A stretch of 64,000 bases of DNA, from NCBI GenBank assembly GCA_900618795.1, contig UYJD01000007.1, forward strand, positions 673,997 to 737,996, given 5' to 3'. The notes under the pieces were generated by a model, which saw nothing but the letters and a program-made list of their open reading frames with translations, did no database searches and was not told where the DNA came from. The translations under genes and the position numbers were made by a program. Of the stretch, positions 57,481 through 64,000 are shown piece after piece. The DNA comes from Cyanodermella asteris. Its lineage: Eukaryota; Ascomycota; Lecanoromycetes; Ostropales; Stictidaceae. Each line of letters starts with the position of its first letter. Position 1 is the first letter of the stretch.

Positions 57481-60400
57481 CCTTTGCTCCTTCCTGCCGT
57501 GCCTACCTAGCTGCATTACTACGGTACAGTGCGCAGCTCGTCGCTGGAACGGCTCTGATTTGAGCTTCTACAGGCGGCAGCCCTGGCGCGCCCCCAGCAG
57601 GCTTCGGCTGGCCACGCCCGGGGGGCTCGGCTGCCTTCCCCTTTGCTGCGTGCACATCTGTAGTTAATCTCCGCCCCGTGACGACTTCTGTCGGATGGAG
57701 CTGTCGGCTTGTCGCTATTCTGCCCGCCGCCAGTAACGGCGACGACGCTGCAAAAGGCCGCCGAGCTTCCTAACTGCTAGCGTCGTCTGTTTCCTTTGCC
57801 GACGTGCCATCCTAATAATAACGTTATTCATGAGCATCTCGTCCTTCGCTCGCATTACCAATTGTTGACTCGGACACTCGAAGCCCTGCCATCGTTGCCC
57901 CTTTGACGGCCCAGCCGCACAACCGGGATTAGAGCTCGCGGAGGCTCTCAGGCGTCGGCTCTGCCAGGCCGCCCTTGAGCCTGGCGGCGTCTTTTATGCA
58001 GTATTGGGATTTGGACATGGCGACGTTACTGATACCACCGATGAGCAGTGTCAGTGTGTCTGGTCTGACAGGCTGATGCCACCTTGCAGACAGCCTGCCA
58101 CCTTCCAGCACCACCAGTTCGGAGTCGCCCGACGTGATGCTTGCCTCGCTGCGAGCTCAACAACCTGCCTTTCCTGTGTCACAGCCAGACGAGCAATGGC
58201 CCTTTTGCCTTATCACCTGGGTTTGCTCCGTAGTGTACGAACGCTCTGCATCCTTAGATTCCTTACCTAACACGGAGCGTATGACGCCAAGCGCCAGGGC
58301 CGAAAAGGACAACGGATAGCTGCTTTGACCTGCTCTCGTGGAGCCTCATTGGACACCTCAGTGCCGCTGTGTCTGCACGCCTCATCACCTCATGAATGCA
58401 TTCTGGGTCGTCCACTGCAATAGTCGAACGCATGCATTCGTGGTTCAAACCGCATACCTGCGCGTATGATTTGCATGAGCCATCTCGCCGACAGCCGTGG
58501 CGGCAAGTCGCGAGGTGGTGTGATGATGTCCAGGCTGGTTTCTTGAACATGAGAATTCCCGGTAAAACTCGCCGGGAATGATTAGCCACCTATTCACGGC
58601 GGTGGAATAGCTGCAAATTCCAGCTATCTAGACTGAAGGTTTTTATAGCCGGAAGTCCTCAGTCCTCTCACGGACATCCCCCAACTATTTGGTCAAAATG
58701 GGAAAGTAGCGATCACGACTCGGGCTTGGGCCCTGGCCTCGAAACATGCAGGTTCAGTCCTTGCCGTATAGCGCATTCGCGTTGCCAACCACCGAAAAGG
58801 TGGCCCAGATGTTTCTTGGTGGCGCTACTGGAAAAAATCGTCCAACGTTCAGCTTCGCAGCGAGATCCCCCAGATCTCCGGTCTCATTGCCTGACGCATT
58901 GTCACAACAGTTCATAGCGCCCAACATGACGGTGCCCAAAAAGGCATACAATTAGGTTTGATCGACGTCTTCACAAAACACAAATGTCGTGACCCGGCTG
59001 GGTGTTCTCCCCGCAGGGGGGCCTTTTCTGAGTTTGCAGGGCTCCCTTTTCGCGCTAGGCAGATAAGGCCCAATCGCGGGTCAAGCTTTAAGTCAGGTCG
59101 AGCGCTCGACCGCAACGTATACTGCATGTAGCTACTTACCAGTCATCACAATCTCTCCGTCTCTGATTCTGACACAATCAGCACAGCGGTCACCATCTTG
59201 ACCCGTGATCAGCTTTTAGGCAGGTGAAACCTTAGTAGACGCCGGCTTCGCACTCATCTGACAGACCGGCACAAGCTTTGGTTGGGGCCACGACCACGAC
59301 GACTCTTTTCTCGCTTCCACGCGACGAGAACATCGACTTCAGAGTCAGAGACACTATGTCATTCACGTTTTCAATGCATTCATCGCCAAAGTCGAGACCG
59401 AAATCGATGACTTGTCGTCAGACAAATGTGGCCTGCACCTCCGGGCCATGGAGGTTTCGCGTCACTTCCTCCTAACATCCATGCCAGCTCCACTGCGAAA
59501 GCGTACTTGGGAAGGTCAAAGAGGACTGTTTTGGTCACACCCAAGCTGCAGGCCCCGAAATGGCGTTCGGCTCTTTGAGCTTGCCGCTCATGATGAGCCT
59601 GCAATCCCTGCACGCAGACCACTGCGGTTCTAACGACACCTCACAACAACACTTCCGCACGCTCCAAGGGGAGAGGCCATGTCTCGAGCCTGATGCACGG
59701 GGTTGGACAAGAGGGCTGCCCTCCGTTCGGGGGGACGAGTGAAGCACTGCGATTGGTCCCCGATCAACAAATCGTAAATCATCGGTTTGTGCTCATCTGG
59801 TTGCGAGTACGATGAGTGCATTTATATCACGGTACGTATTGTCTCATAACATCGCCTACTAGTGTGTACACAGCAGACGAGAGGCACATGCGTCCCGCGC
59901 TTCCGGCCTCTTCAGTCCGACGCAGAGAGCTGGGACCACTCTGACATCCAACCTTTCATCTTCTGCAATGACCTGTCATGTTCAGGCAGACCCTGCTTCT
60001 AGGTGGGGCATAGTATGGTCGTGGGCTTCTAGAAAACGTCTCTGGTCAGCCTCGCATCTTTCACTCGTCTTAACAAATCCTAGCCCATGCTCTACTCCAT
60101 TTATGTAAAGATTATATCAAAGATTGGCCATAGAATGTCACGTGGGCCCTCCTTTGCACATAGCAACCCAGTACTCACGCCCGGGATCAGGCCGTTGCGC
60201 GATTTATCTATGAGGCGAATGCTAGTCGGATAGGGGCTTTGAAGCTCTGCGGAAACGGTTGAGCCAAGTTTCCGATACCTATACAGCATGGGCCTAAAGT
60301 GTTATATCCTACTTGTCAACCTCAAACTTAGCAGACAAGCTTCTCTCGTGTCTCAGCATGCCCGGTCTTGGTCCTATTTCGCGCACGCAGGCTAGACTTT

Positions 60401-60500
60401 GCCTACAGCACAAGCCGAATAGTGCTTGACGCCCCTTGCGATAACACGACAGGTGCAGTATAGTATCGAATAAATGGACTCCGTCACAAGGTCAAGGTAG

Positions 60501-60797
60501 CCACTGAAGTCTTGTGAGGTAGACGAAGTGGCATCATCCAGCTTCCCAATTTCCGCGCTAAGACTGGAGTTGATTACAAGAATCGTCGCCGCTTCACGTG
60601 ACTGGCCTTTCCTCACATTGCATGATTTCAGATCGATGCGTCGCAAATTTCGGAATGCAGGTCGCGTTTGGTACTTGATCAGTGGTCCGTTGATCTGCAA
60701 CGTTTGTCTGTTCAGCACTTATGGGCACGGCTTCTTTGTTGGTAGCGATTCTCCAAACTTACCAATGGTACATGTAGGCAGTTGGATGCTGTTGTGA
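60501..60797 (+). pseudogene. F-box-like fragment, possible gene relic
   Basis: The frame between stops reads FPISALRLELITRIVAASRD, then WPFLTLHDFRSMRRKFRNAG, which resembles the F-box pattern of fungal proteins (LP-x-ELL-x-xI, then L-x-DL-x-LR-x-VCR-x-FR). The leading Leu-Pro is lost and the frame stops after about 90 codons. A further protein-like segment (YYERAVFFNTENILCDMRS) lies at about 60835-60896 in another frame. It could be a decayed member of the large F-box family or chance. Confidence 0.28.
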
Positions 60798-62228
60798 AAG
60801 CTACGTGGGGGCTGTAGCTCAAGCACCACCGTCCGACCTATTATGAACGTGCGGTTTTCTTCAACACTGAGAACATCCTCTGTGACATGAGATCCCCGTA
60901 CGATTCGGAGACCTGAGCGTCGACTGGTTGAGGTGACCGAATTGGTATTGACATGACCTCGATTTCATCCACCAACGTCTATACCTACACCCTTTTGGCC
61001 AGGCTAGAGACATTTGCAATGACTCTTCTACATTATGTATGTTCGGAGGGCGTGACACCGAAATCAAGGCTTTATGGTTGTTCGAAGGATGTGCGTCCAG
61101 CTCAGGCACTACCAGGTGCCAATTGCAGCGGTCAGTACATTTGGTCGACACCACTTGCGAGAGTCTCTCGCCACGACACAGTTTTCCAAAGGCTCGATGC
61201 GAAATCCCCGATTCCCGTGGAAAGGCATCTGATGCCACGCCGCATCAGAAAGATAACGTCTGCGAGAACATGGCGAGCAATTGCGTATCCAAGCCTGGAT
61301 TGGCCATGATGTTTTCAGAATTTTGGGCGTATACCCGAGTGAGCACAATATAATCGGACACATGAGCCGGTGCCGGGGATTGGATGGCTCACAACAGCCT
61401 CGGGACAGAGATCTGAATTCTAAAGTGGGAGCGAGGGGCCAGCCAAGGGCCCATCGAGACACTGTCTCTTCCTCATAGCCTCGGATCACTGAACAGCACG
61501 CGATAGGGGGACAAACATGGAAATCTGATGACGCACGATCTGTGCGGCTAAGAGGTCAGGATGTTCTCGAAGTCGAGGGGGGCGGAAGACACGAGGACGT
61601 GCATGAGACAGCGATAGCCGTCCTGGGTTTGTCGGTATAGAAGAAGATACCCTCAGTGGCTGGAAACAGTAAGAATTTGCTGACTAAGCGACACCATCCA
61701 GGCACTGGGCTCTGATGGGGTCAGAATCGGCCCAGGCCGGGCACGAGACATTCGGCTCCAGAGCTTGCGGCATGGCGGAGGCTGAGGAGAGGAGCCAAGT
61801 CTGCAGGTCAACATTCTTCGCAGAGCCGCGCTCGAGACATTGTTGCAGGCCGTTCGGAGGTCTGGCGGTCAGAGGGCGCGGTCGAGGTCGTGCAAGTGCC
61901 GTGAAGGAGAATTGAGGGAACACATGCAGGTCGCGCTGATTATTAATAGGGACGGGGCCCACTGGCGGAATGAGTGGCCGGGATGCACGGGACCGGCGCG
62001 CGCAAACGGCCACTCAATCTGTCGTAAAATGTGTTTGGCGGCGGGCAGCGTCGCAGTGGATGACCAGCCCTCGCAATCTCCATCAAGCAGCATGCATCCC
62101 AATAATCTCTTCGTCCGGCGCCTCCTTTAAGCTCCTCTCCCAGCAGCGCTCACATCGTTCATCGCAACATACCCGCCCTTCACGCATGGCATCGGTGTGA
62201 CCACAGCTAGTTCCTGTCGACATCGTGA

Positions 62229-62275
62229 ACATCTCACTCCCGTCCCTCTTTCCGCCTCCCCTCGCCTTCGTCTGA
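62229..62275 (+). promoter_or_regulatory. CT-rich block in the samB leader
   Basis: A pyrimidine-rich stretch (CTCCCGTCCCTCTTTCC and onward) about 500 bp before the samB start suggests the transcription start region. Confidence 0.45.
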
Positions 62276-62627
62276 AGCGACCTCTCTTTCCGCTGCGAAT
62301 CACGTCTTTGCGCGCACGGCCGCCTTCCCCCAAAACCAGCTCATCCCTCAGCGTTCCCCATCCCATCCACGGAGCAGGTCTTCACTCCAGCATTACAACC
62401 CCTTTTTGCCCCAATCTCACTACTCGAGCCCTCTGGTCGATTCTCTGCGCCGTTTGATCGTTCCTCCCAGTCCGCGCCGCTGCTTTCGACGGCTGATAAA
62501 TCCCGCTATCCGTGGCGACGCTCTTTCACACACCGCGGTTGACCGTTCTCATTCAGCAACAGCTCCGCCTCTGTTCATCGAGCAGACCGCAAATTACAGC
62601 AGCCTCATCACGAAAGTCGCTTGCACG

Positions 62628-62633
62628 CACGTG
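62628..62633. promoter_or_regulatory. CACGTG E-box upstream of samB
   Basis: Palindromic bHLH-type site, 134 bp before the start codon. It overlaps a GTGAGC that could also be a leader splice donor. Confidence 0.4.
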
Positions 62634-62761
62634 AGCGGCGGTATCTGCATTGGACAAGTCGAACGTAGGCCCATCTCGACCCGATCCCTACATCGCTACT
62701 ATATATACTAACACGCGCTCAGTTTTCACGAACCCTCTGGCTAGGGTCGAGTTCATGAAGC

Positions 62762-64000
62762 ATGCGCGAGGTCAACTTCTCTATACCAAATGTCAACAAA
62801 GCCTCTGTGGGCATCACAACTGCTCTCTATGATCGGCGCGCCCTTGACTGCACCTCTACACTCCCGCTCATCAACTCCCTAAACCATTTGGCCTATCTGA
62901 CAACATCCTCCGCCAGGATCCGCGATATCCTTACTGTGGATGGCGGCATCGAGCGGCTAGTATGTGTTCTCAAACAAGGTCGCTCGGAGGAGACGATGGA
63001 AAAATGGAAATGGAATCTGGCATTTCAGTGCGTGGTTAATATAGGAGTCAGGGGGTCTGAGGGCGTCAGGACAAGAGTCGTCGAGGCAGACATGGTTCCA
63101 GTCATCGCTACCATCTTGGACAACTATATCAAGGTGATTGACAGACTCAAGGAGAAGGCAGACGCCGAGAGCGACCGTCTGTATCCTGGTCGTCGCAGCG
63201 GCCATCGATCAGGATCTCGATCCTCGAAACGGCACGATGCGTCCGACGAGGCTCCCGAGGCTCACGTCTCGCGCCGACAGGCACCTCCCCCTGCTATCAC
63301 AATCCCTCCCAACGTTCCCCAGCGGCTTCGTAGCCGTACCTACGATCAGCCAAGTCCCATGGACACATCACCAACTCGACAGCCAACCCCGGGCTCCCCG
63401 CCTGGATCTTCACACAGCACAGCCAGCCGTCATGATCGAATGACCGTACACAATCGTCATCATCACCATCGGAGTGAAGGGACCAGGACACCCTCGGCAC
63501 GAGCTCACCAGCCACCACCGGTAGATGCAAACGCATTAAACGAAGCCACAAGAGAGCTCGGTCTTCGTCCCGTTCGAGACTCCGACAGGTTGCCATCTAT
63601 GTTGCCTTCAGTATCTTCTGGCATCACTTCACAACCAGAATCACCTACCACCCCTATGGCACCTGTCGTTCAGACGGGCCACCATGGTACTCGTGACCGC
63701 CGTCGACCAGCCCTACGCACACAAGGCTCAGCGGCAGCTGACCTTGACGATGGTGATGCTGATCAGAGCCCGGCCGAAATGGATCAAGACGGTGGTCCCC
63801 AGGAAGGAGAGCCGATGGTGGACATTCAGACTGAAGACCACATGGATGCTGCCAACCAGTCAGACACGATACTGAACATTGTCACTCAACCACCAGAGCT
63901 CACAAACGCAGCTGGGTCCGAGGCACAAGAGGTCGAAACTTTCAACATACCACATGCCCCTGCTCAGGACGGCAGTATCATACAAACCAACATTCGGCCT
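62762..64000 (+). CDS. samB: samB/MUB1 MYND-type zinc finger protein, 5' part only
   Basis: The frame opens at an ATG giving MREVNFSIPNVNKASVG and stays open to the window end, 413 codons. The first 150 residues match the highly conserved armadillo-like start of samB/Mub1: LDCTSTLPLINSLNHLAYLT, ARIRDILTVDGGIERLVCVL, KWNLAFQCVVNIGVRGSE, VVEADMVPVIATILDNYIKV. After that comes a long disordered Ser/Pro/His/Arg-rich linker and an acidic stretch. The MYND zinc finger expected near the C-terminus lies outside the window. SamB controls polarity and development in Aspergillus; yeast Mub1 works with the E3 Ubr2 to degrade Rpn4. A CACGTG site lies 134 bp upstream. Confidence 0.95.
   Translation, partial: MREVNFSIPNVNKASVGITTALYDRRALDCTSTLPLINSLNHLAYLTTSSARIRDILTVDGGIERLVCVLKQGRSEETMEKWKWNLAFQCVVNIGVRGSEGVRTRVVEADMVPVIATILDNYIKVIDRLKEKADAESDRLYPGRRSGHRSGSRSSKRHDASDEAPEAHVSRRQAPPPAITIPPNVPQRLRSRTYDQPSPMDTSPTRQPTPGSPPGSSHSTASRHDRMTVHNRHHHHRSEGTRTPSARAHQPPPVDANALNEATRELGLRPVRDSDRLPSMLPSVSSGITSQPESPTTPMAPVVQTGHHGTRDRRRPALRTQGSAAADLDDGDADQSPAEMDQDGGPQEGEPMVDIQTEDHMDAANQSDTILNIVTQPPELTNAAGSEAQEVETFNIPHAPAQDGSIIQTNIRP

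Larger units (their letters stand above)
56787..62761. other. 6-kb divergent interval without a confirmed gene
   Basis: Start codons of G beta (minus) and samB (plus) bound this stretch. The left 0.9 kb is probably the G beta promoter and leader, with a CT-rich block on its sense strand at 57426-57480 and a CCTACCTAGC motif at 57502. The right 0.6 kb is the samB leader with CT-rich DNA. Between them (about 57.9-61.9 kb) no frame has convincing support except an F-box-like tract at 60501-60797. I saw no repeats over 20 bp, no terminal inverted repeats and no tRNA. Confidence 0.5.

Noticed and set aside
58430-58470. tRNA B-box-like GGTTCAAACC
   Set aside because: No A box or cloverleaf stems could be drawn upstream at the right distance.
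60861-61238. 125-codon minus-strand frame with WHLVVPELDAHP
   Set aside because: Plus-strand frames over the same bases are equally open and neither shows a family signature.

Overview
This window is nuclear DNA from a filamentous ascomycete (Pezizomycotina). The reasons are short introns of about 47 to 116 nt (a few longer) with GTRNGT donors and CTRAC branch sites, one gene per promoter with no operons, CT-rich tracts before start codons, and ascomycete-type proteins (samB, KRE9/KNH1, CCZ1, MKT1, DOA10, an Erp38-type PDI). The class cannot be fixed by eye; Dothideomycetes is a guess. I reconstructed 23 protein genes, most by placing introns by hand; in each the exon lengths sum to a multiple of three and the joined frame restores family motifs. 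I saw no convincing transposon, viral relic, tRNA, rRNA or CRISPR array.

Layout. 0-6 kb: RING-PHD protein (-), ribosomal protein eL43 (-), KRE9/KNH1 wall protein (+), cysteine-rich secreted orphan (-). 6-9.4 kb is gene-free. 9.4-20 kb: Pro/Arg-rich orphan (+), alpha/beta hydrolase (+), PHO80-type cyclin (+), MFS sugar transporter (+). 20-29.5 kb: CCZ1 (-) head to head with the mRNA guanylyltransferase CEG1 (+), an AIM6/PLC-like secreted phosphodiesterase (-) head to head with D-amino-acid oxidase (+), and an NFKBIL1-like nuclear protein (+). 29.4-34.7 kb has no confirmed gene, only a weak coding-like tract. 34.7-54.3 kb: PKA catalytic subunit (+), COX18/OXA2 (-), the 1,785-residue DOA10 ubiquitin ligase (+), EBP2 (-), an unrecognised coiled-coil protein (+), MKT1 (-), a 2OG-Fe(II) oxygenase (+) and a two-thioredoxin PDI (-). 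55.5-56.8 kb: G-protein beta subunit (-). About 6 kb without a confirmed gene follows, then the 5' part of samB/MUB1 (+), cut by the window end at 64000.

The set is mostly core biology: translation and ribosome assembly (eL43, EBP2, MKT1), mRNA capping, vacuolar traffic (CCZ1), ER quality control (DOA10, PDI), mitochondrial membrane insertion (COX18), cell wall (KRE9), and signalling or growth control (PKA, G beta, PHO80 cyclin, samB). The less ordinary parts are the secreted orphan beside a gene-free stretch, two uncharacterised low-complexity proteins, two very small exons (13 nt in the oxidase, 7 nt in MKT1), and short motifs that recur in several promoters. I did not find a clearly new multi-gene system.
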